A stretch of 54,771 nucleotides of DNA, taken from contig JAFGUG010000072.1 of the NCBI GenBank assembly GCA_016938655.1, forward strand, positions 1 through 54,771, read 5' to 3'. Of the stretch, positions 1-8,115 are shown piece after piece. The stretch comes from Thiotrichales bacterium. GTDB lineage: Bacteria; Pseudomonadota; Gammaproteobacteria; Thiomicrospirales; Thiomicrospiraceae. The notes under the pieces are model-generated. The model had not been told where the DNA came from and ran no database searches. It saw only the letters and a list, made by a program, of their open reading frames with translations. The position numbers and the translations under genes were made by a program. Positions within the stretch are counted from its first letter, which is position 1. Each line of letters starts with the position of its first letter.

Positions 1-732
1 ATAACGACTGAAGACCAGCCCGGCAATACCGCCCATTGAAGCGGCAATCAGCGTATTAAGAATGACAATAGCGGTTTGGTGGTTCAGCGTTAACATACTG
101 CCGCCGTTAAACCCAATCCAACCCAATACAATCAAAAAGGTTCCTAAGGTACTGAACGCTAAATTCGATTTTTCAAAACTGCCTTTCATCTCAAATCGAC
201 CTAAGCGCGGCCCAATCACCATAATCGCCGCCAGTGCTGCCCACCCACCCACAGAATGCACCACTGTAGAACCGGCAAAATCCACAAAGCCCATTTGTGA
301 AAGCCAGCCCGACTCGTTCCAACTCCAATGTGCTTGAACCGGGTAAACCACCAAAGAGACCCAAATGGCAATCAGAAGGTAGGTTGTATAACGAGTTCGT
401 TCGGCAATGGAACCGGAAATAATGGTCACGGCGGTTGAGGCAAACATCGCTTGAAAAATGACAATCGCAATTTGTTGCACATTTTCATCATAAAAAAATA
501 ACGAATCCCAGCCAACCCAACCTTGATAGCTATTACCAAGCAGAAGGCTCGCACCAAAGATAATAAAAATGATAAAAGAGATGAGAAAGTCACTGATATT
601 TTTAATGGCGGTAGAGATGGAATTTTTTGCCCGCGTCTGCCCTGCCTCTAAAGCGGTAAACCCAGGTTGCATCAATGCGACTAAAACGGCACTAAACAGA
701 ATCCAAAAGGTATTAAAAAATTCTAAGCTCAT
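1..732 (-). CDS. amt: Ammonium transporter Amt (C-terminus cut off by window edge)
   Basis: Inner-membrane channel of the Amt/MEP/Rh family that imports ammonium. About 244 codons are open from an ATG at 732 to the window edge with no stop, so the C-terminal 40% or so is missing. The translation begins MSLEFFNTFWILFSAVLVAL and shows several membrane helices. The family signature GFVDFAGSTVVHSVGG (about residues 147-162) carries the pore Asp and first pore His, and the FQAMFA segment supplies the periplasmic-gate Phe. An AGGA-type ribosome site lies about 10 nt upstream of the ATG. No GlnK gene is visible on the upstream side. Whether the missing end carries a signalling domain cannot be seen. 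Confidence 0.93.
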   Translation of the reverse strand, partial: MSLEFFNTFWILFSAVLVALMQPGFTALEAGQTRAKNSISTAIKNISDFLISFIIFIIFGASLLLGNSYQGWVGWDSLFFYDENVQQIAIVIFQAMFASTAVTIISGSIAERTRYTTYLLIAIWVSLVVYPVQAHWSWNESGWLSQMGFVDFAGSTVVHSVGGWAALAAIMVIGPRLGRFEMKGSFEKSNLAFSTLGTFLIVLGWIGFNGGSMLTLNHQTAIVILNTLIAASMGGIAGLVFSRY

Positions 733-1158
733 TTGAAGGGAATCCTAAAAAATAAAATCTATGCAGCTCATAGACTTAATTTTAATATAAGCATAAATTA
801 TACCTATATTATTTAACCCTTATATTTAGTGGATTTTATGCAAATAAACTAACTATTTATTTTTTAAATACACTTTAAATCTATTTATTTGGTGCAGTAA
901 GCACCATAAAGTTTCAAGCACGTTTTCACATCAAATTTACCAAGGCAAATGGCAGGCCTGCTGACTTTTTAACTTACTTTTCGCACTTGAAGTCCGTTTA
1001 ACAAACTTCTTAGAGAACAAAACACCTAAAATCGAACTGGCGTCCGCCAACCCCCCTCCGAGTAAGCTATAATCTCTGCCTATTTCGCCATACGATTCAA
1101 GCAGAGAGCGACGACAAACTGCCTAATCGATAATCTTCACCCAATAGCTGAGGTTTCT
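733..1158. other. Divergent intergenic region amt / rhlE
   Basis: 426 bases without a convincing gene, between two divergent starts. It holds one copy of the iterated palindrome (951-962), an inverted repeat TGGTGC-N5-GCACCA at 890-906 of unknown meaning, and a TATAAT hexamer at 1068-1073 that could be the -10 of the helicase promoter, although no good -35 precedes it. The amt-proximal half is very AT-rich. Confidence 0.6.
951..962. repeat. Iterated palindrome copy 1 (GGCAGGCCTGCT)
   Basis: Divergent spacer between amt and rhlE; right arm extended as GACTTTTT. Confidence 0.8.
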
Positions 1159-2346
1159 ATGTCATTTTCAACACTTGGATTAAATGATTCCCTTCTTAAA
1201 GCGGTTTCTGAACTGGGTTACCAAACCCCAACCGCCATTCAGCAAAAAGCCATTCCCGTTATTCTATCGGGTAAAGATTTGGTGGCCGCTGCTCAAACTG
1301 GAACCGGCAAAACGGCGAGCTTTGTGTTACCCATGCTAGAAAAGCTTAATCCCGGTGAGGAACCTTTTTTATTGCGCGGTCGCTCGATAAGAGCTCTTAT
1401 CTTAGCGCCTACCCGCGAGCTTGCTTTGCAAGTTGAGGCCAATGTAAAAGCGTATGCCAAATACCTTAATCTAAGCGCTCTGGCGTTGGTGGGCGGCAGT
1501 GACATCGAACTACAAAAACAGCAGTTGGTTAAAGGCGTGGATATTGTAGTAGCCACACCCGGCAGATTATTGGACATGGCTTACCAACGTGCCCTATTTT
1601 TTGACGATTTAGAAATTCTCGTGATTGATGAGGCCGATAGAATGCTCGATATGGGCTTTATTGATGACCTCAATAAAATCATTGACCGTCTGCCTGGCAA
1701 TCGTCAAAGCTTGTTGTTTTCTGCAACCTTAACCGATGAGGTTCGCTACTTGGCGGACACCGTTTACGATGATGCCGTTGAGATTTTAATCTCGCCAAAA
1801 AAGAAGGCGGCACCCAGCATTAAACAGTGGTTAATTACGGTTGATAAAGATAAAAAATCCGCGCTGTTGAGTCATTTAATTAATGAAAAACGATGGAATC
1901 AAGCACTCATCTTTGTTGAGAAAAAACACTCAGCAGCCAAATTAGTGGAACAACTTGGAAAACGTGGGATTGTTGCCGACACCTTTCACAGTGGAAAAAG
2001 TCAGGGCTCGCGAGAAAAAGTGTTGGCAGATTTTAAATCAGGAAAATTACAATTTCTGGTGGCTACCGGCATTGCATCGCGCGGGATAGATATTCAAGAG
2101 TTAAGCCGAGTGGTCAATTATGACTTACCACACCCTGCGGAAGATTATGTGCATCGCATTGGCCGAACGGGTCGTGCAGGCGCATCCGGTGAAGCGATCT
2201 CTTTTGTCTCAAAAGACGATTTTAAAAATCTGTGTGCCATAGAAAGTTTACTTGGGCACATTATTCAGCGCAAAGAGATCGAGGGCTTTCCGGTTAGAAA
2301 AGCGGTGCCGATTTCAATATTAAACTACCGCCCCAAAAGACATTAG
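1159..2346 (+). CDS. rhlE: DEAD-box ATP-dependent RNA helicase, RhlE-like
   Basis: Unwinds RNA duplexes at the expense of ATP, probably in ribosome assembly, RNA decay or cold adaptation. All superfamily-2 motifs are present in order: Q motif (YQTPTAIQQKAIP), Walker A AQTGTGKT at residues 45-52, PTRELA, GG, TPGRLLD, DEAD at 158-161 followed by RMLDMGF, SAT at 189-191, and the C-terminal ATGIASRGIDIQ and HRIGRTGRAG motifs. The 395-residue length is a core helicase without the long basic tail of RhlB, SrmB or DbpA, which favours RhlE. The ATG at 1159 is preceded by GAGG. It appears monocistronic and is followed by an inverted repeat. Confidence 0.93.
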   Translation: MSFSTLGLNDSLLKAVSELGYQTPTAIQQKAIPVILSGKDLVAAAQTGTGKTASFVLPMLEKLNPGEEPFLLRGRSIRALILAPTRELALQVEANVKAYAKYLNLSALALVGGSDIELQKQQLVKGVDIVVATPGRLLDMAYQRALFFDDLEILVIDEADRMLDMGFIDDLNKIIDRLPGNRQSLLFSATLTDEVRYLADTVYDDAVEILISPKKKAAPSIKQWLITVDKDKKSALLSHLINEKRWNQALIFVEKKHSAAKLVEQLGKRGIVADTFHSGKSQGSREKVLADFKSGKLQFLVATGIASRGIDIQELSRVVNYDLPHPAEDYVHRIGRTGRAGASGEAISFVSKDDFKNLCAIESLLGHIIQRKEIEGFPVRKAVPISILNYRPKRH

Positions 2347-2365
2347 TTCTGGGTTTTTAAGTTAA

Positions 2366-2387
2366 AAGTTAGCTTAGTTAAGCTAAC
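2366..2387 (+). terminator. Inverted repeat after rhlE, possible terminator
   Basis: A 9-bp perfect stem GTTAGCTTA / TAAGCTAAC with a two-base centre (2368-2387), shortly after the helicase stop. It is AT-rich and lacks a clear T run, so termination is only a possibility. Confidence 0.3.
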
Positions 2388-2521
2388 GTTAACTTAAAGC
2401 GAACTTAACACTAATCTTAATCAAACGCTCAGCAGGCAGCGGGAGCGTTCTTAGAACGGTTATAAAACGACCTTTAAGGGTTCTAGGTTACTTTCACTAC
2501 TTTCCCATACCCATAAACCCC

Positions 2522-3562
2522 TTAACCCTGTTTCTTATTTTGTCTGAGTCGGTCACGAAACTGAACTCGGGCAAACTCTTGTAAATCTTCGACACTGTCG
2601 GTCTCATCGACAATCTCACGGCCTAAGACCGTCTCAATGGCGTCTTCTAAGGTCACAATCCCCTCAGTTTGACCGTATTCATCCTCAACCAAAAATAGGT
2701 GTTCACGTTTTCTGATAAACAGATCCAAGAGCTGCTGAACCGGCAATTGCTCGGACACGCGCCCTATCGGCTTGCTAAACTTCAAAATCTTTTCGTGACC
2801 GTGCCCTGCGCGTTCGGCTTTCAACAAATCGAGTTTGGTGACGACTCCGGTCATGCTGTCTAAACCCAGTTCGTAAATAGGAATTCGAGAAAACTGCTCG
2901 GTTCGCTCCACCTCTAAGGCTTCAGAAACACTCAAGTCTTGACTCAAACTGTGGATGACGGTTCGTGGGGTCAGAATCTTGTCGGTTTTGATTTCACGCA
3001 ACTTTAAAACATTCGCTAAATACTCATTCTCCTGTGAGATTAACGAACCAGATTTATGACCTAATGAGGCTAAGGCGATGATTTCATCTCGCGTAATCTC
3101 ATCGGGCTTGCCTTTACGAAAACGTTTGGTAATTAATGTCGCCACCCAAATCAGTGGGAACACCAACTTGGTTAACCAATAGATCATGTGTGCAGACGGG
3201 ATGGCCAATTGACGCCAAAATGTTGCACCAATGGTTTTAGGAATGATTTCAGAGAAATACAAAATGGCGAGCGTTAACAGCACCGCAATAAGCACCTCCC
3301 ACTCGTCACCATACACTTTGGCCGCCTGCGCACCCACTCCGGCGGCGCCCATAGTGTGCGCAAAGGTATTTAAGATTAAGATACTTGAGATTGATTGATC
3401 TAAACGGTCACGCACTTTTAAAAGTACCTTGCCCTGAATCGGATGCTTACGGGAAATCTCTTCAACGTAACTAGGCGTGGTTGAGAGCAATACAGCCTCT
3501 AAAACCGAACAGACAAAAGAGACACCAATGGCGATTACCAAGTAAATTATCAATAAGGTCAT
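2522..3562 (-). CDS. CNNM/DUF21 and CBS-domain membrane protein (HlyC/CorC family)
   Basis: Predicted inner-membrane protein of the CNNM family, linked elsewhere to magnesium or cobalt homeostasis; the substrate here is unknown. The N-terminal third has three or four hydrophobic segments typical of DUF21, including MTLLIIYLVIAIGVSFVCSV at the start. The second half is a tandem CBS pair (from about LREIKTDKILTPRTV to EGIVTLEDAIETVLGREIVDE). The C-terminal CorC_HlyC transporter-associated domain found in longer homologues is absent. I place the start at the ATG at 3562, preceded by GGAAG, because the longer open frame begins with a TTG at 3604 and adds residues that fit no domain. It is divergent from the CIA30 gene. 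Confidence 0.85.
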   Translation of the reverse strand: MTLLIIYLVIAIGVSFVCSVLEAVLLSTTPSYVEEISRKHPIQGKVLLKVRDRLDQSISSILILNTFAHTMGAAGVGAQAAKVYGDEWEVLIAVLLTLAILYFSEIIPKTIGATFWRQLAIPSAHMIYWLTKLVFPLIWVATLITKRFRKGKPDEITRDEIIALASLGHKSGSLISQENEYLANVLKLREIKTDKILTPRTVIHSLSQDLSVSEALEVERTEQFSRIPIYELGLDSMTGVVTKLDLLKAERAGHGHEKILKFSKPIGRVSEQLPVQQLLDLFIRKREHLFLVEDEYGQTEGIVTLEDAIETVLGREIVDETDSVEDLQEFARVQFRDRLRQNKKQG

Positions 3563-3689
3563 ACCGCTTCCGTTTTGTATTAAATAGGCTTTTACTATAA
3601 ACAATCAATCTTCTCAGTCAACGTAAAAAAACCGTTATTCGTAAATCGTTTGAAGACCGATTTTTATAAGGGTTTTAATGATTAAATTC

Positions 3690-3701
3690 GACAGGCCTAC
3701 T
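3690..3701. repeat. Iterated palindrome copy 2, degenerate (GACAGGCCTACT)
   Basis: One mismatch in the core; still followed by GATTTTTT. Divergent spacer upstream of the CIA30 gene. Confidence 0.5.
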
Positions 3702-3763
3702 GATTTTTTAAACCTTCATAATACAAAGCATACAAAGACACGTCATACCAATACGCCTCGCCT

Positions 3764-3792
3764 TTTACAGACCGTCTTTAAAACGCTATACT
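3764..3792 (+). promoter_or_regulatory. Sigma-70-type promoter for the CIA30 gene
   Basis: TTTACA at 3764-3769 and TATACT at 3787-3792 are separated by exactly 17 bp. The expected transcription start, near 3799, would leave an 8-nt leader before the first ATG (3807) but a 29-nt leader before the second (3828), which supports the second start. Confidence 0.65.
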
Positions 3793-3827
3793 CTCTGTCA
3801 ATTTAAATGACAAACAACGAGTTGACC

Positions 3828-4316
3828 ATGCAACAGCACCTACTTTTTTCAGCGCAAACACCAGAACATCATTGGCATATGGTCAGTGACCAAGTAATGG
3901 GCGGGGTATCGCAAGGTCACATGCAGATGACCGAGCAAGGCGTTAATTTACAAGGCCATGTCAGTCTTGAAAATAACGGTGGTTTTTTGCAAATTCAGTG
4001 GCCAATGAATGCGTCGGTTGATCGCTTAGAGATTCAAAATGCGCAAGGTGTTTTTCTTGAGTGGTGTTCGCATCAAAATGAAACCTTATCGCTGTTAATA
4101 AAATCAGATCAGCTGTGGATGCCGTGGCAATCCTACCGTTGCTCTGCTGAAGTAACCACCGAATGGCAAACGCTCTATGTTCCCTTTTCTGCGTTTGAGC
4201 CTTACCGAACCCAAACCCGCTTAAGACCGCAAGCCATCAATAAGTTTGCCGTGCTGGCGGGTGAGCACGAACGAGAGGTGAATGTTACCATCAGACAGTT
4301 TGGACTGTATTCTTAA
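3828..4316 (+). CDS. CIA30 family protein (NADH:ubiquinone oxidoreductase assembly-like fold)
   Basis: Related to mitochondrial complex I intermediate-associated protein 30, a beta-sandwich domain; the bacterial role is not established. The diagnostic motif WHMVSDQVMGGVSQG is near the N-terminus and the protein ends with the family-like IRQFGLYS strand. I prefer the ATG at 3828 over the in-frame ATG at 3807. A GAG lies six bases before 3828, the promoter at 3764-3792 would put the first ATG almost at the transcript 5' end, and homology starts just after 3828. No signal peptide is visible, so it is probably cytoplasmic. It converges on the ParA-partner gene across a shared terminator. Confidence 0.85.
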   Translation: MQQHLLFSAQTPEHHWHMVSDQVMGGVSQGHMQMTEQGVNLQGHVSLENNGGFLQIQWPMNASVDRLEIQNAQGVFLEWCSHQNETLSLLIKSDQLWMPWQSYRCSAEVTTEWQTLYVPFSAFEPYRTQTRLRPQAINKFAVLAGEHEREVNVTIRQFGLYS

Positions 4317-4406
4317 GGTAAAGCACCACCCATTTCAGCGTTTCGTTAGCCTAAACGCCCTAAACTCGGCTAATCTTCTTGTTATGTCATTTCCATTTTT
4401 AGACAT

Positions 4407-4442
4407 AAAAAAAACCCGTTTAGCCATTTGGTTAAACGGGTT
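4407..4442. terminator. Terminator between convergent CIA30 and ParA-partner genes
   Basis: Stem AACCCGTTTA (4413-4422) / TAAACGGGTT (4433-4442). An A8 run on the left becomes a U run for minus-strand transcripts, so it serves mainly the ParA operon and may also stop plus-strand reading. Confidence 0.75.
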
Positions 4443-4521
4443 ATTCAACTTAACGCTTATAAAGCCACTTTATATGGACATTTTTAAATAGCCATCTTAT
4501 GGCCAGCAGCTTGCAAACCGT

Positions 4522-4863
4522 CTAGTCAGGCCAAGTGCGTCTTGAAAACGGCATTGGAACCACTTTATCTTCCTGCTTCTCTGCCGCTGGTTTTCTGGTG
4601 GTTGCTGGCTTTTTTGCAGCCGGTTTTGCAGCCGGTTTAGCGGCAGGTTTTTTAGCCGCTGGCTTTCTCGCCGCTGGTTTCTTAGCAGCCGGCTTAGTTG
4701 CCGCCGCTTTTGCAGCAGGTTTTGCTGCCGGCATAGTTTGAGGTTTAGCGGGTTCTGCAGCTTCGCTTGCGGTTGAGGGGGCCTGAACCCCTTCGTCTGG
4801 TTTAGGTTCTTTAGCGCGACGTAAACTCTCTGCTAATTTTGAACCTGTGGTTGAATTACTCAT
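4522..4863 (-). CDS. Ala/Lys/Pro-rich disordered partner of ParA (McdB-like candidate)
   Basis: A 113-residue protein of unproven function. The middle (about residues 35-95) is low-complexity with AAKP/AAKKPAARKP-type repeats, resembling histone-H1-like tails and PhaF. The N-terminus (MSNSTTGSKLAESLRRAKEP) and the end (VVPMPFSRRTWPD, with a single Trp three residues from the terminus) are not repetitive. Its ATG overlaps the ParA stop as ATGA (4860-4863) and has an AGGAG ribosome site, so the two are translationally coupled. ParA-type ATPases usually work with a small adaptor. Alpha-carboxysome McdB proteins are disordered with a C-terminal Trp, so a McdB-like cargo adaptor is a reasonable inference. 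A DNA-binding histone-like protein is the alternative. Confidence 0.75.
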   Translation of the reverse strand: MSNSTTGSKLAESLRRAKEPKPDEGVQAPSTASEAAEPAKPQTMPAAKPAAKAAATKPAAKKPAARKPAAKKPAAKPAAKPAAKKPATTRKPAAEKQEDKVVPMPFSRRTWPD

Positions 4864-5492
4864 AATATCTCCTCAATCATTTCGTTAATTTCATTTGAAG
4901 CCGATTCGCCTCGTTTGCCGATACAAAAAACGCTCAATCCATCCATCGCAGCATTACGGTAGGCGGCTCTGCGTCTTACGCCTCCTTTTAAAGAAGGGAT
5001 ATCAAACTCATCCAAGGCCTCTTTCATCGCTTTAGATAACGCACTACGAGGCTCTAATTGGTTGACCACGATATAAGGTTTTAATGCACGATTCTTAATC
5101 TTAGCCTGTTCAATGGCTTCGATAATTCGAATACTGGCCCACAAGTCTACAGGCGAAGGTAGAACAGGGATAAGCACCGAATTTGAAACTTGCATGGCTT
5201 GCTGCATCACCCCTGTTTCTAAAGTGGGCGGACAATCAATCACCACAAAGTCATAATCCTCTGCAAAGCGCGTCACTTCTCGTGCTAAATGACCACCAAT
5301 GGCAATCACCGAAACCGGAAAAGGTTTGTCTTCCGGTGCCATGTTACTCCATTGAACCGCTGAACCTTGGGGGTCGGCATCAATCAGTAGGACGCGACCA
5401 CGCTTAGATAATCCGGCTGCAAAATTCATACTTAACGTGGTTTTACCGGTACCACCTTTCTGGTTAGCAATTGCAAAAACGTGTGCAGACAT
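4860..5492 (-). CDS. ParA/MinD-family ATPase, orphan or McdA-like
   Basis: A 210-residue P-loop ATPase that would bind nucleoid DNA in its ATP form and position a cargo. It has the deviant Walker A KGGTGKTT (residues 11-18), the LLIDADPQGSAVQW switch and the VVIDCPPT Walker B region. At about 210 residues it matches short ParAs without an N-terminal HTH, as used for carboxysomes, chemotaxis arrays or plasmids, and not the longer chromosomal ParA. No ParB gene and no parS-like sites accompany it. The only partner is the overlapping Ala/Lys/Pro-rich gene. A GGAA ribosome site precedes the ATG at 5492. The McdA role is inference; the ATPase family is clear. Confidence 0.88.
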   Translation of the reverse strand: MSAHVFAIANQKGGTGKTTLSMNFAAGLSKRGRVLLIDADPQGSAVQWSNMAPEDKPFPVSVIAIGGHLAREVTRFAEDYDFVVIDCPPTLETGVMQQAMQVSNSVLIPVLPSPVDLWASIRIIEAIEQAKIKNRALKPYIVVNQLEPRSALSKAMKEALDEFDIPSLKGGVRRRAAYRNAAMDGLSVFCIGKRGESASNEINEMIEEIL

Positions 5493-5671
5493 AACTGTTC
5501 CAAACTTAAGTTAAAACGCCTAGCTATCAAGTGCCAAGCCGTTTTTTGAGTGATGATTAATAAATTTATTTCTCATTATACATGCCCATAAAAAAAACTC
5601 CGTAAAAAAGCCCAAAACAACCGACTCGCTTGAATTCAGCGGCGATTCATTGAGAATGAAAAGGCCTTTTA

Positions 5672-5683
5672 AACAGGCCTGCT
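5672..5683. repeat. Iterated palindrome copy 3 (AACAGGCCTGCT)
   Basis: Starts 46 bp past the nfsB stop. Confidence 0.75.
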
Positions 5684-5728
5684 AAGTTTAAGGATTTCTT
5701 TTTTTAACCATTCAAATGGTATGACTTC

Positions 5729-6382
5729 TCACAAAATAGTAAAAATCGACTTTTCAGGCAATCTGGATTTTGGCAGTGCGGCATTAAAATCCGCCTCATC
5801 TCGATACCCTAAGGCAATCATGGCGACAGCACAATACCCCTTGTCGGTGAGTCCAAAGGTTTGATTAAGGACGTCAATATCAATCCCCTCAATCGGCACG
5901 GCATCAATCCCCAATACTCCTGCACCCAGCAACACCGACCCCATGTTTAGGTAAACCTGTTTTTCCATCCAATCAACGGCATCGTTTAGGGTTTTACGGT
6001 GCAAGTCGGCATAAAAGCCTCGTACTTTTTTGACCATCTCTTTGCTTTCTGGATTCGGAAAACGTCCGTCTTTGTCTTCATTTTCCAACAGGTTGTCAAG
6101 ATAGGCATCGCTTATATCCGTTTTTGCGCAAAACAAAATCACATGCGAGGCATCCAATACTTTTGATTCATTGGCACTGTACACGCCTTGCGTTCCTTTT
6201 GCTAACTGTTGCTTCGCTTGCAAGTTGTCAGCAATGATAAAATGCCACGGTTGCGAGTTCACACTTGACGGGCTCAAACGCAACAGGGCTTTAATTTGTT
6301 TAAAGTCGGATTCTGAGATACGTTTACCAGAATCAAATTTTTTTGTCGCGTAGCGGCGTTTTGCCACCTCAATCAAGGTCAT
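5729..6382 (-). CDS. nfsB: Oxygen-insensitive NAD(P)H nitroreductase
   Basis: FMN-dependent two-electron reductase of nitroaromatics and quinones in the cytoplasm. At 217 residues it has exactly the length of E. coli NfsB and closely follows it: SPSSVNSQPWHFIIA, KVLDASHVILFCAKT, DGRFPNPESKEM, WMEKQVYLNMGSVLLGAGVLGIDAVPIEG and NAALPKSRLPE. The ATG at 6382 is preceded by AAGGAAA. It stands alone between tspO and the ParA gene, and its 3' end is followed by a copy of the iterated palindrome. Confidence 0.95.
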   Translation of the reverse strand: MTLIEVAKRRYATKKFDSGKRISESDFKQIKALLRLSPSSVNSQPWHFIIADNLQAKQQLAKGTQGVYSANESKVLDASHVILFCAKTDISDAYLDNLLENEDKDGRFPNPESKEMVKKVRGFYADLHRKTLNDAVDWMEKQVYLNMGSVLLGAGVLGIDAVPIEGIDIDVLNQTFGLTDKGYCAVAMIALGYRDEADFNAALPKSRLPEKSIFTIL

Positions 6383-6483
6383 CTAACGTTTCCTTTTGGC
6401 ATACAAACCAAATTAAATTTATTAAAAATCATTCACTTAAGAAATTTAGGTCATCTGAAAACAACGCTAAAATGAAACTTAGC

Positions 6484-6981
6484 CTACCCCAAAATAGTCG
6501 GGTTAAGCTGCCATACTGCATAGTTTAGAAAGCCTGCAAAACTTACCCATGCTAAATAGGGCACCAAGAGCACTGCGGCGAATCGCTGAACTTGCCAAAA
6601 CGCGACCATTGTCGCTAAGATGAGTATCCATAGAATGACAATATTAAGAAGCGCGATCGCACCTAATTGCCACACAAAAAAGAACCAACTCCAAATAGCG
6701 TTGGTCGCTAATTGCACTAAAAACAACCCAAGTGCAATTCGATTCAAACTGATGCCACCCTTTCGCCAGACTAACCAAGCGGCAATGGCCATGAATAAAT
6801 ATAACGTACTCCAAACCGGCCCAAAAACCCATCCAGGTGGGGCCCAATCCGGTTGAATCAGTCCACTATAAAACGACCGAGCTTGGATGGAGGCAATGGC
6901 ACCGATTGTCGATGCGGTAAAGCTCACTAGTAACCAGCCAATAAACCCCATCACCTGTTTTTTTGTACTAAAACCCTGCAT
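6484..6981 (-). CDS. tspO: TspO/MBR family membrane protein
   Basis: Five-helix inner-membrane protein of the translocator/peripheral benzodiazepine receptor family, which binds tetrapyrroles and in bacteria is tied to porphyrin and oxidative or light stress. At 165 residues it has the expected length. Family hallmarks are PDWAPPGWVFGPVWSTLYLFMAIAAWLVW and the later WSWFFFVWQLGAIALLNI and PYLAWVSFAGFLNYAVWQLNP segments. The start at 6981 has a GGGAGA ribosome site. It reads in the same direction as nfsB, 101 bp upstream of it. Confidence 0.95.
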   Translation of the reverse strand: MQGFSTKKQVMGFIGWLLVSFTASTIGAIASIQARSFYSGLIQPDWAPPGWVFGPVWSTLYLFMAIAAWLVWRKGGISLNRIALGLFLVQLATNAIWSWFFFVWQLGAIALLNIVILWILILATMVAFWQVQRFAAVLLVPYLAWVSFAGFLNYAVWQLNPTILG

Positions 6982-7314
6982 GATTTCTCCCTAATTTGGA
7001 TTAACTTGTTTATCCAACTTTTTAAAAACATCGGATTATCATAATGGACTTACCCCATAGGTAAAAGCCTAATTCTACGCAAGGGGTTAATTTTACAAAA
7101 CACAACCGAACTTCTTATTTAAAAGTAAGCAGGCCTGCTCATTTTTAAATCACTCATCCTAAACTCGCATATTACTATCCACCAACTTAACCGTTTACAA
7201 GGAATGCTTGAGTGAATTGCCAACCAAACCTTAATCACGCTAAAGCCTGTTATACTTTTTTGCAAAAACACCCCGTTACCGTTTAAGCATGACCCTTAAC
7301 CAAGGAACAATATC
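6982..7314. other. Divergent intergenic region tspO / DsbA-like gene
   Basis: 333 bases with no gene seen. It contains a full 12-mer copy of the iterated palindrome (7128-7139) and a TATACT hexamer at 7251-7256 that may be the -10 of the DsbA-like gene, without a convincing -35. Confidence 0.6.
7128..7139. repeat. Iterated palindrome copy 4, perfect 12-mer
   Basis: Divergent tspO/DsbA-like spacer; flanks AAAAGTA and CATTTTT. Confidence 0.85.
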
Positions 7315-7977
7315 ATGACTCACCCTCAAAAATTAACCGCATCTTGGCTAATCATCATGGCTGCTATCGTGGGACTCTATTTGATCAAAGACACCCAAAG
7401 CACCAGCAGCTCTGAGCACACTCAAACGCCAAAACCCCATGAAATTTGGGTGCCAAACCACGCTCCTATTATTGGGCCTTTCAATGCGCCGGTGACCTTG
7501 GTCGAGTTTATAGACCCTGCCTGTGAAGCGTGTCGCGCCATGTACCCGTATGTGAAAGCCATTATGAAAAAACACCCAAATGACGTACGTTTGGTGATTC
7601 GCTATGTCAATTTTCACACTCAATCCGAAGAGGCCATTCGCATTTTAGAAGCCGCTAGAAAACAGAATCAATTTGAGACCGTGCTTGAGGTATTACTGGC
7701 GTTTCAACCCGCTTGGGCCCCTCACCATAAAGAGGGCGTTGACCCTTGGCTGTTTGTTGAAAAAACAGCGTTGAATATTGAACAAGCCAAGCAAGATGCG
7801 CTTGACCCAAACATTGCCAATATCATCACTTTGGATATGGCGGATGTTGAAGCGGCTGGCGTGAAAAAAACGCCCAGTTTTTTTGTGAATGGTAAACCGC
7901 TTACCTTAATGCACCCCGACCCACTGCTGGAAATGATTGAAACAGCCTTAAAAGAGGCAAAGGAACCTTCAAGTTAA
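7315..7977 (+). CDS. Membrane-anchored DsbA-like thioredoxin-fold oxidoreductase
   Basis: Predicted thiol-disulfide oxidoreductase of the periplasm. An N-terminal helix (about residues 10-25, LTASWLIIMAAIVGLYLI) anchors it, followed by a Thr/Ser/Pro linker. The thioredoxin fold has active-site CEAC in FIDPACEACRAMYPYVK (about residues 70-75) and the cis-proline loop KTPSFFVNGKPL. The helical insert (FQPAWAPHHKEGVDPW) fits the DsbA/DsbG class. The start at 7315 follows AAGGAA. It is monocistronic with a strong terminator downstream. Whether it oxidises, isomerises or serves a specific client is not decidable from the sequence. Confidence 0.88.
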   Translation: MTHPQKLTASWLIIMAAIVGLYLIKDTQSTSSSEHTQTPKPHEIWVPNHAPIIGPFNAPVTLVEFIDPACEACRAMYPYVKAIMKKHPNDVRLVIRYVNFHTQSEEAIRILEAARKQNQFETVLEVLLAFQPAWAPHHKEGVDPWLFVEKTALNIEQAKQDALDPNIANIITLDMADVEAAGVKKTPSFFVNGKPLTLMHPDPLLEMIETALKEAKEPSS

Positions 7978-8020
7978 GGACAGCCTGCAACTTCCTATGC
8001 CCTGAGCACGGGTCATAAAA

Positions 8021-8052
8021 AAACCCGCTAAACCACCAGAGTTTGCGGGTTT
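8021..8052. terminator. Bidirectional terminator
   Basis: AAACCCGC-T-AAAC (8021-8033) pairs with GTTTGCGGGTTT (8041-8052) with one bulged base. An A run sits on the left arm and a T run on the right. It lies between the convergent DsbA-like and orphan genes. Confidence 0.7.
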
Positions 8053-8115
8053 CATAGCCTTAGCAAAGCTTTGCTAGCTGGCCGTTGTTACACTTTACCA
8101 ATCACGGCCCTATTT

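Noticed and set aside
62..337. Open frame of 91 codons on the plus strand at the window start
   Set aside because: It is the antisense shadow of the ammonium transporter, whose minus-strand translation shows clear Amt motifs.
890..906. TGGTGC-N5-GCACCA as an NtrC site for amt
   Set aside because: NtrC half-sites have the opposite order (TGCACC-N5-GGTGCA), and no -24/-12 promoter is placed for amt.
4282..4491. Plus-strand frame following the CIA30 gene
   Set aside because: It overlaps the end of the CIA30 gene and runs through the terminator hairpin; no ribosome site or homology.
4535..4741. Plus-strand hydrophobic Ala/Gly/Phe-rich frame
   Set aside because: It is the reverse reading of the Ala/Lys/Pro repeats; the minus-strand gene has an AGGAG site and is coupled to parA.
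5662..5671. AAAGGCCTTT next to copy 3
   Set aside because: It is an AT-flanked AGGCCT without the CAGGCCTG core; treated as unrelated.
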